From Chromobacterium rhizoryzae (GTDB lineage Bacteria; Pseudomonadota; Gammaproteobacteria; Burkholderiales; Chromobacteriaceae), in assembly GCF_020544465.1 (NCBI RefSeq), contig NZ_CP066126.1, positions 992,001 to 1,056,000 of the forward strand: DNA of 64,000 nucleotides, in the 5' to 3' direction. Both the position numbers and the translations under genes were made by a program. Under the pieces are notes generated by a model. The model was not told the DNA's origin. It did not search any database and saw only the letters and a program-made list of their open reading frames with translations. Below, piece by piece: positions 43,251 to 53,340 of the stretch. Each line of letters begins with the position of its first letter. Position 1 is the first letter of the stretch.

Positions 43251-43299
43251 ACCCGGCAGCCGGCGGGCCGCGCGCCCGCCACCGACAAAGGAAAACAAG

Positions 43300-44733
43300 A
43301 TGAGCCAATCGTTTGATGTAGTGGTGATCGGCGGCGGCCCCGGCGGTTACGTAGCCGCCATCCGCGCCGCCCAGCTGGGCTTCAACACCGCCTGCGTGGA
43401 CGCGTTCAAGAACCCGGAAGGCAAGGCGTCGCTGGGTGGTACCTGCCTGAACGTCGGTTGCATCCCGTCCAAGGCGCTGCTGCAGTCGTCTGAAAACTTC
43501 CACGCGGTGCAGCACGATTTCGCCAAGCACGGCATCAGCGTCTCCGGCGCCAAGATGGATGTGGCGCAGATGATTTCGCGCAAGACCGACATCATCAGCA
43601 AGAACGCCGCCGGCATCAGCTTCCTGTTCAAAAAGAACAAGGTCGCCAACATCCACGGTCTGGCCGCCTTCAAGGGCCGCCAGGGCGAGAAATGGGTGAT
43701 CGAGGTCAGCGACGGCGGCAAGGTGGTGGACACCCTGGAAGCCGGCCACGTGATCGTGGCCACCGGTTCCAGCCCGCGCGCGCTGCCGGGCCTGGCCACC
43801 GACAACAAGCTGGTGCTGGACAACGAAGGCGCGTTGGCGCTGACGGACGTGCCCAAGCGCCTGGGCGTGATCGGCGCCGGCGTGATCGGCCTGGAAATGG
43901 GCTCGGTCTGGAAGCGTCTGGGCGCGGAAGTCACCATCCTGGAAGCGATGCCGACCTTCCTCGCCGCGGCCGACCAGCAGATCGCCAAGGAAGCCTTCAA
44001 GACCCTGACCAAGGACACCGGCCTGGACATCAAGCTGGGCGTCAAGATCGGCGAAGTGAAGGCTGGCAAGAAGAGCGTCACCGTCAATTACGAACTGAAC
44101 GGCGAAGCGGTCAAGGCCGAGTTCGACAAGCTGATCGTCTCCATCGGCCGCGTGCCCAACACCCAGGGCCTGGGCGCCGACGCGGTGGGCCTGCAGCTGG
44201 ACGAGCGCGGCTTTGTGGCGGTGGACGACCATTGCCACACCAATCTGCCCAATGTCTGGGCGATCGGCGACGTAGTGCGCGGCCCGATGCTGGCGCACAA
44301 GGCGTCGGAAGAGGGCGTGGCCGTGGCCGAGCGCATCGCCGGCCAGAAGCCGCACGTGGACTTCGGCGTGATTCCGTGGGTGATCTACACTTCTCCGGAG
44401 ATCGCCTGGGTCGGCAAGACCGAGGAGCAGCTCAAAGCCGAGGGCGTTGAGTACAAAAAAGGCAGTTCGGGCTTCGGCGCCAACGGCCGCGCGCTGGGTC
44501 TGGGCCAGGCGCAAGGCACGGTCAAGATCCTGGCCTGCGCCAAGACCGACCGCATCCTGGGTCTGCACATGATAGGCCCGATGGTGTCCGAGCTGGTCAG
44601 CGAAGGCGTGGTGTCGATGGAGTTCAAGGCCGCCAGCGAAGACCTGGCGCGCATTGTCCATGCCCACCCGTCCTTGTCGGAAGTGATACACGAAGCCGCT
44701 CTGGCCGCCGACAAGCGCGCTTTGCACGGCTAA
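43300..44733 (+). CDS. lpdA: Dihydrolipoamide dehydrogenase (E3)
   Basis: 477 residues. FAD motif VVVIGGGPGGYVAAI, redox disulfide in GGTCLNVGCIPSKALL, NAD-binding GVIGAGVIGLEMGSVW, and the catalytic His-Glu pair in HAHPSLSEVIHEAAL. It reoxidises the lipoyl group of SucB and makes NADH. Its place here makes it the E3 of the 2-oxoglutarate complex; it may also serve pyruvate dehydrogenase. Confidence 0.97.
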   Translation: MSQSFDVVVIGGGPGGYVAAIRAAQLGFNTACVDAFKNPEGKASLGGTCLNVGCIPSKALLQSSENFHAVQHDFAKHGISVSGAKMDVAQMISRKTDIISKNAAGISFLFKKNKVANIHGLAAFKGRQGEKWVIEVSDGGKVVDTLEAGHVIVATGSSPRALPGLATDNKLVLDNEGALALTDVPKRLGVIGAGVIGLEMGSVWKRLGAEVTILEAMPTFLAAADQQIAKEAFKTLTKDTGLDIKLGVKIGEVKAGKKSVTVNYELNGEAVKAEFDKLIVSIGRVPNTQGLGADAVGLQLDERGFVAVDDHCHTNLPNVWAIGDVVRGPMLAHKASEEGVAVAERIAGQKPHVDFGVIPWVIYTSPEIAWVGKTEEQLKAEGVEYKKGSSGFGANGRALGLGQAQGTVKILACAKTDRILGLHMIGPMVSELVSEGVVSMEFKAASEDLARIVHAHPSLSEVIHEAALAADKRALHG

Positions 44734-44933
44734 GCGTTGGCCGGGTCGTGTACAATCGCGCACGGCCCGGCAAAACGGCCTCCTAGGGGGCCGGTTGACG
44801 GAGTATGCGGCGGCGGCGTTTAGCCTGGGGGGTAAGCGCCGCGCGCCAGATACATTCAAGGTTTACAAGCGACTCAAAGAAATAGGGGCGTCGGTTTCAG
44901 CCCGCCATCCATTTCTCCGAAAGGAAACCATAG

Positions 44934-46106
44934 ATGAACCTGCACGAATACCAAGCGAAAGAGCTGCTGGCCAAGTACGGCCTGCCGGTGCAACAGGGCA
45001 TTCTGGCCGCCACGCCGGAAGAAGCCGCTGCCGCTTATGACAAACTGGGCGGCAAATTCGCCGTCGTCAAGGCCCAGGTGCATGCCGGCGGCCGCGGCAA
45101 GGCCGGTGGCGTGAAAGTGGTGAAAAGCCGCGAAGAAGCCGCCGAAGTGGCCAAGGGCCTGATCGGCAAGAACCTGGTGACCTACCAGACCGACGCCGCC
45201 GGCCAGCCGGTGAACAGCGTGCTGGTGTGCGAAGACATGTACCCGGTGCAGCGCGAGCTCTACCTAGGCGCCGTGGTTGACCGCGGCAGCCAGCGCGTGG
45301 TGTTCATGGTGTCCACCGAAGGCGGCGTGGAAATCGAGAAGGTCGCCGAGGAAACCCCGGAAAAGATCATCAAGATCGAGGTTGATCCGCTGGTGGGCAT
45401 GCAGCCGTTCCAGGCCCGCGACGCCGCTTTCGCGCTGGAACTGAAGGGCGAGCAAGTCGCCGCCTTCACCAAGCTGATGCTGGGTTCTTACAAGGCCTTC
45501 GTTGAAAACGACTTCGCCCTGTTCGAAGTGAACCCGCTGGCGCTGCGCGAAAACGGCCAGCTGGCCTGCGTGGACGGCAAGATCAACCTGGACTCCAACG
45601 CCCTGTACCGTCACCCGGAACTGCTGGCGCAACGCGACAAGAGCCAGGAAAACGAACGCGAAGTGAAGGCTTCCGAGTTCGATCTGAACTATGTGGCGCT
45701 GGAAGGCAATATCGGCTGCATGGTGAACGGCGCCGGCCTGGCGATGGCCACCATGGACATCATCAAGCTGAAGGGCGGCCAGCCGGCCAACTTCCTGGAC
45801 GTGGGCGGCGGCGCCACCAAGGAGCGCGTGATCGAAGCGTTCAAGCTGATCCTGGCCGATACCTCGGTGCAGGGCGTGCTGATCAACATCTTCGGCGGCA
45901 TCGTGCGTTGCGACATGATCGCCGAAGCCATCATCGCCGCGGTGAAGGAAGTGAACGTGACCGTGCCGGTCGTGGTGCGTCTGGAAGGCAACAACGCCGA
46001 GCTGGGCGCCAAGATCCTGGACGATTCCGGTCTGAAACTGACTTCCGCCCAGGGTCTGAACGACGCTGCCGAGAAGATCGTCGCCGCCGTCAAGGCCGCT
46101 GCCTGA
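44934..46106 (+). CDS. sucC: Succinyl-CoA synthetase beta subunit
   Basis: 390 residues. ATP-grasp N-terminus MNLHEYQAKELLAKYGLPVQ, VHAGGRGKAGGVK at the nucleotide site, and C-terminal LEGNNAELGAKIL. With SucD it converts succinyl-CoA to succinate with substrate-level phosphorylation. A 200-bp gap after lpdA suggests a separate promoter. It is 27 bp before sucD. Confidence 0.97.
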   Translation: MNLHEYQAKELLAKYGLPVQQGILAATPEEAAAAYDKLGGKFAVVKAQVHAGGRGKAGGVKVVKSREEAAEVAKGLIGKNLVTYQTDAAGQPVNSVLVCEDMYPVQRELYLGAVVDRGSQRVVFMVSTEGGVEIEKVAEETPEKIIKIEVDPLVGMQPFQARDAAFALELKGEQVAAFTKLMLGSYKAFVENDFALFEVNPLALRENGQLACVDGKINLDSNALYRHPELLAQRDKSQENEREVKASEFDLNYVALEGNIGCMVNGAGLAMATMDIIKLKGGQPANFLDVGGGATKERVIEAFKLILADTSVQGVLINIFGGIVRCDMIAEAIIAAVKEVNVTVPVVVRLEGNNAELGAKILDDSGLKLTSAQGLNDAAEKIVAAVKAAA

Positions 46107-46133
46107 GACCCGCACTGAGCTGAGGAATACAAA

Positions 46134-47018
<885 letters not shown>

Positions 47019-47044
47019 GCGCTTACAAGCAAGCCGCAAACAAA

Positions 47045-47076
47045 ACACCCCTGGCCAGCCAGGGGTGTTTTTTTAT
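47045..47076 (+). terminator. Terminator after sucCD
   Basis: A perfect 10-bp stem (ACACCCCTGG with CCAGGGGTGT) followed by eight T residues. It marks the end of the TCA cluster. Confidence 0.93.
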
Positions 47077-47086
47077 GCGTCGCCGT

Positions 47087-47731
47087 TCAGGCGTAGCGCG
47101 CGCAGACGCGGTCGAACGGCGGCCGGTAGCGCGGATCGACGTAAGGCGTCAGCAGATAGAGCAGGCTGCGACAGCCGTCTTTCACCATGCGCTCCAGCTC
47201 GCTGGGCGTGGCGGAGTGCTTGAGCGTGGTCACCCAGCCGGTCTGCACCATCTGAAAGTGCTGGACCAGGTGCGCCAGTTGCTTGTCGTCGCCCAGCAGC
47301 ACGCCCTCTTCGCGCAGCCGTGAGAACAGCTGGGCCAGCTTGCCGGCCAATTGGCCGCGGGACAGCTGCTGGTGGTTTTCCGCCAGTTCCGGGTGCAGGT
47401 AGTACAGGCTGGGCATGCTCTTGGGCAGGAAGCGGAAGCTCCAGATGTGCCGCAGCGTTTTTTCCATCGCCCCCACCATCGCCTCTATCGAGTTGCTGTG
47501 CCGGAGCGCGGCGGACAACTGCTCGGCCATGCCCTTGACGTAGCGCTGGTAGAGCTCGCTGATGATCTCTTCCTTGTTGCGGAAGTGATAGTAGAGCTTG
47601 CCGGTGCTGATATTCATCCGCTCGGCGATATGGTTGGTGGTGATGACGCGCTCGCCCTCCTGATTGAACAGCTGCAAGCTGGCGTCAACGATGTTCTGAA
47701 AGGTTTGCGACCGTTCGCCGCTTTTACTCAT
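47087..47731 (-). CDS. TetR-family transcriptional regulator
   Basis: 214 residues. N-terminal helix-turn-helix (IVDASLQLFNQEG, TTNHIAERMNISTGKLYYHF) followed by a helical ligand-binding domain of unknown specificity. It is divergent from the chemoreceptor gene across 291 bp and convergent with sucD. No target can be assigned. Confidence 0.92.
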   Translation of the reverse strand: MSKSGERSQTFQNIVDASLQLFNQEGERVITTNHIAERMNISTGKLYYHFRNKEEIISELYQRYVKGMAEQLSAALRHSNSIEAMVGAMEKTLRHIWSFRFLPKSMPSLYYLHPELAENHQQLSRGQLAGKLAQLFSRLREEGVLLGDDKQLAHLVQHFQMVQTGWVTTLKHSATPSELERMVKDGCRSLLYLLTPYVDPRYRPPFDRVCARYA

Positions 47732-48022
47732 CTTGGCCCCTTTCTGTCTAATAACCGGGCGCCGCCCATTGCCGTGGCCGCGTCCAGGCGCAAGTATCGC
47801 TCAAATTGGGGTGAAATTGTCGTGGTTAGGGCAAATTGTCGACATTTTGTGACGCAAGCGTCGGCAAGATAAGCTTCGCAGGCGTTACGAGTATTTGAAA
47901 TGCATGATTGAGCTGGTAATTTGATTTAAAACATGCGCAAATATTTAAAGACATTGTTATTTTTAACAATGCATGACATCTCGTATGACGGATAATAACG
48001 CTTTTATCAGCAACGGCTTATC
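47732..48022. other. 291-bp intergenic stretch between TetR and chemoreceptor genes
   Basis: No gene seen. The half nearest the chemoreceptor is unusually AT-rich for this genome and has a small hairpin (ATTGTT with AACAAT near 47955-47972). It must hold both divergent promoters. Confidence 0.5.
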
Positions 48023-49909
48023 ATGCGCTCCATCCGTCACAAGCTCACGCTGCTGACAGCGGTGTCCATTCTGGTCGCCACGCTCAGCATCACCATCACC
48101 GCCTGCCTGAATATCCGTTCCCACGCTTATCAAGAAGCGGAGCGCGAGATCAATCAGGTCGCCCAGCTACAGGGCGGCTTCGTGTCCGAATGGCTGTCGG
48201 TCCGCAAGAATCTGATCAGCGCCAGCCTCAGTCACGCCGACGACGCTCAGGTCAGCTACTATCTGCAGCAGCTGGCCAAGGGCGGCGGCTTCAACGTAAT
48301 CTACGCCGGCAACGGCGCGACCGGCGACATGAAGTACTCGGTGCCGGGGCGTCCCAAGCCCAGCGCCGACTACCAGCCGGCCCAGCGTCCCTGGTTCCAG
48401 CAGTCCAAGGCCCAGGACGGCCTGATCGTCACCGATCCCTACAAGGATTCCGAGCCGGAAACCAAGGACAAGCTGGTGATCACCATCGCCGACAAGGTCA
48501 AGGGCCAGGAGATCGTGGTGGGCGGCGACATCCTGATCGACAAGCTGGTCAAGTCGGTGCTGGACATCAAGCTGGCCGGCAAGGGCCATGCCTTCCTGCT
48601 GACCAAGCAGGGCAAGATCATCGCCTATCCCAAGCCGGGCAATGAGCTCAAGCCCATCGGCAGCGTGATTCCGGCCTTGGACGAAGCCGCCTTCGCCAGC
48701 CTGTTGCAAAGCGACCAGGCCAAGAGCGTGGACATTGACGGCGGCGCTTATATGGTGGCCTTGCGTCCGATCGCCGGCTCCGACTGGGTGATGGGCGTGG
48801 CCGCGGACGAAGACGTGATCTCCTCCCAGGTCAACGGCATCATCTGGCTGATCGCCGGCGCCGTCGCCATCGTGCTGGCAGTGATGCTGACCTTCAGCTC
48901 CGCCTATCTGGGCCGCCTGCTCAAGGGCCTGTTCCAGGTGCGCGACGCGATGCGCGAAATCTCTCAGGGCGAAGGCGATCTGACCCGTCGCATCGAAGTG
49001 GCCGGCGAAGACGAGGTGGCGCAGACCGCGCAGGCCTTCAACCAGTTCGTGCAGCGGCTGAACGGCATGTTCCGCGAACTGCGCGACGAAGCCGGGCAAC
49101 TGACCCAGGGCGTGATCGAAGTCAGCGGCGCGGTGAAGCGTCTGGCCGACGATTCCCACGTGTTGGCGGACATCTCCAGCTCCAACGCCGCGGCGATCGA
49201 AGAAGTGACGGTGAGCATCTCCCACATCGCCGACGCCACCCGCGAGACCGACAGCCTGGCGCGCAATACCGGCGAACATTCGCGCGAGAGCGCCAACGAT
49301 ATGCAGCGTATCAGCAGCGAGATGTCGCGCACCAGCGAATCGGTGGGCGAACTGTCCGGCCTGCTGGCGTCCTTGGAGCAGCGTTCGCAGGAAATCTCCA
49401 AGATCACCAATGTGATCCGCGACATCGCCGACCAGACCAATCTGCTGGCCTTGAACGCTGCGATCGAAGCCGCGCGCGCCGGCGAGCAGGGCCGCGGCTT
49501 CGCCGTGGTGGCCGACGAAGTGCGCAAGCTGGCCGAGCGCACCGGCCAGGCCACGGTGGAAATCAGCCAGATGGTGGAAAACATTCTGGGCGAAACCGGC
49601 AAGGCGGTGCAGAACATGAACAGCACCGTCGGCGCGGTGGACAACAGCGTGGACCTGACCGCCCAGGCGCGCGCGCGCCTGACCGCGATCAGCGAGGCGA
49701 TGCAGCAGGTGGTGGACAAGATCGGCGACGTGGCCCTGTCCACCAGCGAGCAGCACAACGCCACCACGGCGATGGCGCAGAGCACCGAGTCGATCAACAA
49801 TCAGATCATCGATTCCGACTCCGCGCTGCAATCGGCGATGCAGACCCTGGGCTCCTTGAACGACCTGGCCCGCGGCATGCAGAGCACCTTCAACCGCTTC
49901 CGGCTCTAA
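48023..49909 (+). CDS. Methyl-accepting chemotaxis protein with periplasmic dCache-like sensor
   Basis: 628 residues. Transmembrane helix 1 (about 9-30), a periplasmic region to about 272 with Cache features (YSVPGRPKPSADYQPAQRPWF, GLIVTDPYKDS), helix 2 (about 274-298), a HAMP domain, and a signalling domain with the hairpin tip ITNVIRDIADQTNLLALNAAIEAAR (given in part: DIADQTNLLALNAAIE). There is no C-terminal pentapeptide tether. It senses an external ligand and signals to CheA/CheW; the ligand is unknown. Confidence 0.94.
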   Translation: MRSIRHKLTLLTAVSILVATLSITITACLNIRSHAYQEAEREINQVAQLQGGFVSEWLSVRKNLISASLSHADDAQVSYYLQQLAKGGGFNVIYAGNGATGDMKYSVPGRPKPSADYQPAQRPWFQQSKAQDGLIVTDPYKDSEPETKDKLVITIADKVKGQEIVVGGDILIDKLVKSVLDIKLAGKGHAFLLTKQGKIIAYPKPGNELKPIGSVIPALDEAAFASLLQSDQAKSVDIDGGAYMVALRPIAGSDWVMGVAADEDVISSQVNGIIWLIAGAVAIVLAVMLTFSSAYLGRLLKGLFQVRDAMREISQGEGDLTRRIEVAGEDEVAQTAQAFNQFVQRLNGMFRELRDEAGQLTQGVIEVSGAVKRLADDSHVLADISSSNAAAIEEVTVSISHIADATRETDSLARNTGEHSRESANDMQRISSEMSRTSESVGELSGLLASLEQRSQEISKITNVIRDIADQTNLLALNAAIEAARAGEQGRGFAVVADEVRKLAERTGQATVEISQMVENILGETGKAVQNMNSTVGAVDNSVDLTAQARARLTAISEAMQQVVDKIGDVALSTSEQHNATTAMAQSTESINNQIIDSDSALQSAMQTLGSLNDLARGMQSTFNRFRL

Positions 49910-49968
49910 ACCGACTCAGCGATTGTCCGCGTAAGGAAACTCTCGCGCTTTCGCATGGTCAGTCATAC

Positions 49969-49999
49969 AACGCCGGCTCCGTTCAGGGGCCGGCGTTTT
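49969..49999 (+). terminator. Terminator of the chemoreceptor gene
   Basis: A 9-10-bp stem (AACGCCGGC with GCCGGCGTT) followed by TTTTG, 60 bp after the stop. Confidence 0.85.
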
Positions 50000-50040
50000 G
50001 TTATGCTATGGATAGTGAAACGGGGATTGAAGGATTTCGG

Positions 50041-50475
50041 ATGAAAAGACTGATGATGATGTCGGCGCTGCTGCTGACCGCCTGCGGCACCTTTCCGACC
50101 CAGGAAGGCTATGCGCAGAAGGCGTATTACTGGCAGGGGCGCGATGTGAATCAATTGCTGGCGGAGTGGGGCGCGCCGCAGAAAACCCTGAAGATGCCGA
50201 ACGGCAACATGCTCTACACCTACAGCAAGGAATTCACCCAGCGCGAGCCGCTGCGCGAGAACCGCGTGTACGAGCCGGGCGCCAAGGTGACTTACAACGA
50301 GAACGGCCAGACCAAGACCATAGAAACGCCGGGACGCTGGGTCAACACCGGCATGATAGGCGGCGGTTCCACCCATTACAGTTGCACCACCAATTTCGTG
50401 GTCAATCCCAAGAGCCAGCTGGTGGAGACCGTCAGCTTCGACGGCAACAACTGCGTGGCGGTGCCGCGGCAGTGA
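50041..50475 (+). CDS. Small lipoprotein of unknown function
   Basis: 144 residues starting MKRLMMMSALLLTACG with a lipobox (LTAC), so it should be lipidated and anchored in an envelope membrane. The mature part has a beta-rich region (NGNMLYTYSKEF) and two further cysteines near the C-terminus that could pair. It resembles small outer-membrane-assembly-like lipoproteins in layout, but I assign no family. A GC hairpin without a good T-tract follows the stop. Confidence 0.82.
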   Translation: MKRLMMMSALLLTACGTFPTQEGYAQKAYYWQGRDVNQLLAEWGAPQKTLKMPNGNMLYTYSKEFTQREPLRENRVYEPGAKVTYNENGQTKTIETPGRWVNTGMIGGGSTHYSCTTNFVVNPKSQLVETVSFDGNNCVAVPRQ

Positions 50476-50562
50476 GTTCCGGCCCCGCCGGACGGCGGGG
50501 CTGCGGACATGTAGAGCATGTTCACGATCTCGATGGCTCGCGCCGCGGATCGTAACCGGTTC

Positions 50563-51015
50563 TTACTGGCCGGGCAGCTTCCATTCCCCCTTGCTGCGGA
50601 ACGGCACCCGGCCCATGCCGTTCAGGTCCTCCAGCGTGCCGTTCAGCTGGTATTCCAGCTTGCCGCCGTTGCCGGCCTCCATCGCCTTGCCGATCTGTTT
50701 CAGCCAGCCGGCCAGCGAGGTGTGCAATTGCAGGGTGACCATGCCTTCGCCCAGCGCCGGCACGGCGATGGCTTGATTGCTGAGCCCGGTGGCCAGCTTT
50801 TCTCCGGCCACGTTCAGCTCCAGCGTCATGCCCTTGGCGTTCAAGGCCAGATTATTGGGATTGCTGATCCGCAGGCTGACTTCGAAGCTTTGCTCGAACA
50901 GCGTGGTCTTGCCGGGTTTGACGTCGGCGATGCTGATCTGCGGTTTCTGATAGTTCAGCGCTGCGCAGCCGCTTAGTAGCAGGGCGAACAGGGCGATGCT
51001 CAGATATCGTTTCAT
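50563..51015 (-). CDS. LEA type 2-like lipoprotein
   Basis: 150 residues starting MKRYLSIALFALLLSGCAAL with lipobox LSGC. The mature part matches the LEA14/water-stress beta-sandwich layout (SFEVSLRISNPNNLALNAKGMTLELNV). Such proteins are small periplasmic lipoproteins of unknown role. It follows the LysR gene by 27 bp on the same strand. Confidence 0.85.
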   Translation of the reverse strand: MKRYLSIALFALLLSGCAALNYQKPQISIADVKPGKTTLFEQSFEVSLRISNPNNLALNAKGMTLELNVAGEKLATGLSNQAIAVPALGEGMVTLQLHTSLAGWLKQIGKAMEAGNGGKLEYQLNGTLEDLNGMGRVPFRSKGEWKLPGQ

Positions 51016-51042
51016 ATTCGGTTTTCCTAGGGTTGACTGGCT

Positions 51043-51933
51043 TTATTCCAAACCGCCCAGCACATCGCGCGTCACCGCCAGCCAGGCGCGCGCGGCGTGC
51101 GACAAGTATCCGTTCTTTTGCCAGATCAGCGCCAGATGCCAGACCAGCTTGGGTTCGGCCAGCGGAATCACGTCGTAGGCGGCGCGGTCCAGCCGCTCCA
51201 CGATGGAGCGCGGCAGCAGGGTAACGCCCATATGGGCGGAGACCAGTTCCACGATGAAGTCCCAGTGCGCGCTGCGTCCCACCACATGCAGCGGGCGGCC
51301 CAGCTCGCGGAAGGCGTCGCTGACTCGGCGCGCCAGCGTGAAATCCTGCGGGTAGAGCACGAAGGGCTGGCCGGCGATCTGTTCCAGCCTCACCACGCTC
51401 TGGCCCCGCCACTCCGAGCCGGCCGGCGCCACCAGGCACAGCGGGTCGCGCACCACGGCGAATTGATCGAAAGCCTGATTGTCCACCGGCAGCACCGCCA
51501 CGCCGATTTCCAGTTCGCCGCTGCGCACGCTGCTCTCGATGGCCAGCGCGCCGTCCTCCACCATCTTCAGTTCGATCTGCGGATAGCGTTGACGGAAGCT
51601 GCTGACCACCGGCGCGAAGAAGGCCACGCCCACCATGGGCGGCAGGCCAACCACCAGTTCGCCGCGCTTGAGCGCAGACAAGTCGGACAGCTCGGTTTTC
51701 AACTGGTTCATCGCCGACAGCACGTCCAGGCCGCGCTCGTAAGTAGCCCGGCCGGCATCGGTGAGGCGGAAGCTGCGGCCTTCGCGCAGGATTAGCGGGC
51801 AGCCCAGCTCCTCCTCCAGCTGGCGCACCATCTTGCTGATGGTGGGCTGGGTCACATAGAGGGCTTCGGCCGCCTTGGTGAAGCTTTGGCGTTTGACCAC
51901 CTCGATGAAATAGCGCAGCGCGCGGATGTCCAT
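51043..51933 (-). CDS. LysR-family regulator, CidR-like
   Basis: 296 residues with a LysR N-terminus (ALRYFIEVVKRQSFTKAAEAL, VTQPTISKMVRQLE) and effector domain. It is divergent from a CidA/LrgA-like and CidB/LrgB-like pair, the arrangement of CidR with cidAB, which in Firmicutes responds to acetate and overflow metabolism. A LysR-type box lies in the intergenic region. Function by analogy. Confidence 0.87.
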   Translation of the reverse strand: MDIRALRYFIEVVKRQSFTKAAEALYVTQPTISKMVRQLEEELGCPLILREGRSFRLTDAGRATYERGLDVLSAMNQLKTELSDLSALKRGELVVGLPPMVGVAFFAPVVSSFRQRYPQIELKMVEDGALAIESSVRSGELEIGVAVLPVDNQAFDQFAVVRDPLCLVAPAGSEWRGQSVVRLEQIAGQPFVLYPQDFTLARRVSDAFRELGRPLHVVGRSAHWDFIVELVSAHMGVTLLPRSIVERLDRAAYDVIPLAEPKLVWHLALIWQKNGYLSHAARAWLAVTRDVLGGLE

Positions 51934-51985
51934 GTGTGCTTGTCCGGATCATGTATTCCAGATTGGAATGCGTGAAATAATTTTA

Positions 51986-52000
51986 ATTCATTTTTTGAAT
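51986..52000. promoter_or_regulatory. LysR-type operator upstream of cidA-like gene
   Basis: ATTCA-TTTTT-TGAAT, a perfect inverted repeat that fits the T-N11-A LysR box, between the divergent LysR and cidA-like genes. The probable binding site of the adjacent regulator. Confidence 0.6.
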
Positions 52001-52054
52001 GCATGCCGGCGCTCTATACTCGAAACACTCCCTGTGTTGTGTAGTGGCTCAATC

Positions 52055-52486
52055 ATGGCAAACCCGAACCTTCCCGCATTCAAGCAAGTGGCGCTGACCG
52101 TTGGTCAGGTGGCCTTGCTGAGCGTGGTGTGGATAGCGGCCAGCCAGTTGAGCAGCCATTTCCTGCCTGTGGTGCCTGCCGGCGTGCTGGGGATGTTCCT
52201 GGTGCTGGCGGCGCTCTGGCTGGGCTGGTTGCCGCTGGATTGGTGCCGCAGCGGCGCCCGCTGGTTGCTGGCCGAAATGTTGTTGTTCTTCATCCCCGCC
52301 GTGGTGGCGGTGATCCAGTACCCGGACGTGATCATGGCCGCCGGGCTGCGGATCGTGGCGGTAATCGTGCTGTCCACCTTGCTGGTGATGGCGGCGACCT
52401 CCTGGGTGGTGGACAAATGTTACCGGCTGGAAGTGGCCCTGCGCTGGCATGGCCGCCAGAAACAGGTGAAGACGCATGGAGCATGA
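52055..52486 (+). CDS. cidA: CidA/LrgA-family membrane protein
   Basis: 143 residues with four predicted transmembrane helices and the family motif VPAGVLGMFLVLAALWLGW and LLFFIPAVVAVIQY. Holin-like proteins of this family are linked to murein hydrolase control and to pyruvate or acetate export. The start at 52055 gives a normal N-terminus; the longer frame does not. It overlaps the next gene by 11 bp. Confidence 0.9.
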   Translation: MANPNLPAFKQVALTVGQVALLSVVWIAASQLSSHFLPVVPAGVLGMFLVLAALWLGWLPLDWCRSGARWLLAEMLLFFIPAVVAVIQYPDVIMAAGLRIVAVIVLSTLLVMAATSWVVDKCYRLEVALRWHGRQKQVKTHGA

Positions 52487-53159
52487 AATCGCACTGGCCA
52501 GTCTGCTGATTACCGTTGTCTTGTACGGACTGGTCAAAAAGTTTTATCTGAAAAAGCGCAATTGGTGGAGCGCCCCGATTCTGGCGGTGCCGCTGTTGGT
52601 GATTGCGCTGGTGGTCCTGGCCAAGGTGCCGTACCGGGTGTATTTCGAAGACACCCGCTGGCTGACCTGGATGCTGGGCCCGGCCACGGTGGCCTTCGCG
52701 GTGCCAATCTATGAGCACCGGGCGATGATACGCCGTCACTGGCTGTCGCTGAGCTGCGGCGTGCTGGTGGGCATGCCGGTGGCGGTGTTCAGTTCGATCT
52801 GGCTGGCGCGCCTGCTGGGCTTGTCCGAGCTCTTGCAGCGCAGCTTGGCGCCGCGTTCGATCAGCACCCCGTTCGCCCTGGCCACGGCCTCCGGCATCGG
52901 CGCCTCGCCGGATCTGACCGCGGTGTTCGTGGTGATGACCGGGGTGTGCGGCATGTTGCTGGGCGAAGTGATGCTGGCCTGGATGCCGCTGCGCTCCAGC
53001 CTGGCGCGCGGGGCCCTGTTTGGCGCCGCCGCCCACGCGGCCGGCACCGCCAAGGCTAGCGAGCTGGGCGCCGAAGAAGGCGTGGTGGCCAGCCTGACCA
53101 TGATGCTGGGCGGTTTGGCGACGGTGTTCGCCGCGCCGCTGATAGGTTTGTTGTTGTAG
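52476..53159 (+). CDS. cidB: CidB/LrgB-family membrane protein
   Basis: 227 residues, about seven transmembrane helices, with the family signature RSISTPFALATASGIGASPDLTA (key part TPFALATASGIG) and HAAGTAKASELG. It is the obligate partner of the CidA/LrgA protein. Overlap with cidA and a following terminator define a two-gene operon. Confidence 0.92.
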   Translation: MEHEIALASLLITVVLYGLVKKFYLKKRNWWSAPILAVPLLVIALVVLAKVPYRVYFEDTRWLTWMLGPATVAFAVPIYEHRAMIRRHWLSLSCGVLVGMPVAVFSSIWLARLLGLSELLQRSLAPRSISTPFALATASGIGASPDLTAVFVVMTGVCGMLLGEVMLAWMPLRSSLARGALFGAAAHAAGTAKASELGAEEGVVASLTMMLGGLATVFAAPLIGLLL

Positions 53160-53243
53160 TTTGTGTGTGTACTTGTTGTGACCCGCATTCCCGTGGGGTG
53201 GCGTGCGGTGGTTTCTCCTCATCTCCCCAAACGAGCGTTGTTA

Positions 53244-53274
53244 GGGCCGACCCAGTGGGTCGGCCCCTTTTTTT
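53244..53274 (+). terminator. Terminator of the cidAB-like operon
   Basis: A perfect 10-bp stem (GGGCCGACCC with GGGTCGGCCC) followed by seven T residues. Confidence 0.92.
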
Positions 53275-53300
53275 GCCTATTCGCCACGGCGCATGGACGA

Positions 53301-53325
53301 TAAAAAACCCGGCCGGAGCCGGGTT
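53301..53325 (-). terminator. Terminator of the OmpA-family lipoprotein gene
   Basis: A perfect 8-bp stem (AACCCGGC with GCCGGGTT) and CGGA loop, with TTTTTTA on the minus strand, 15 bp past the stop. Confidence 0.88.
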
Positions 53326-53340
53326 GGGTATCAAGATCGT

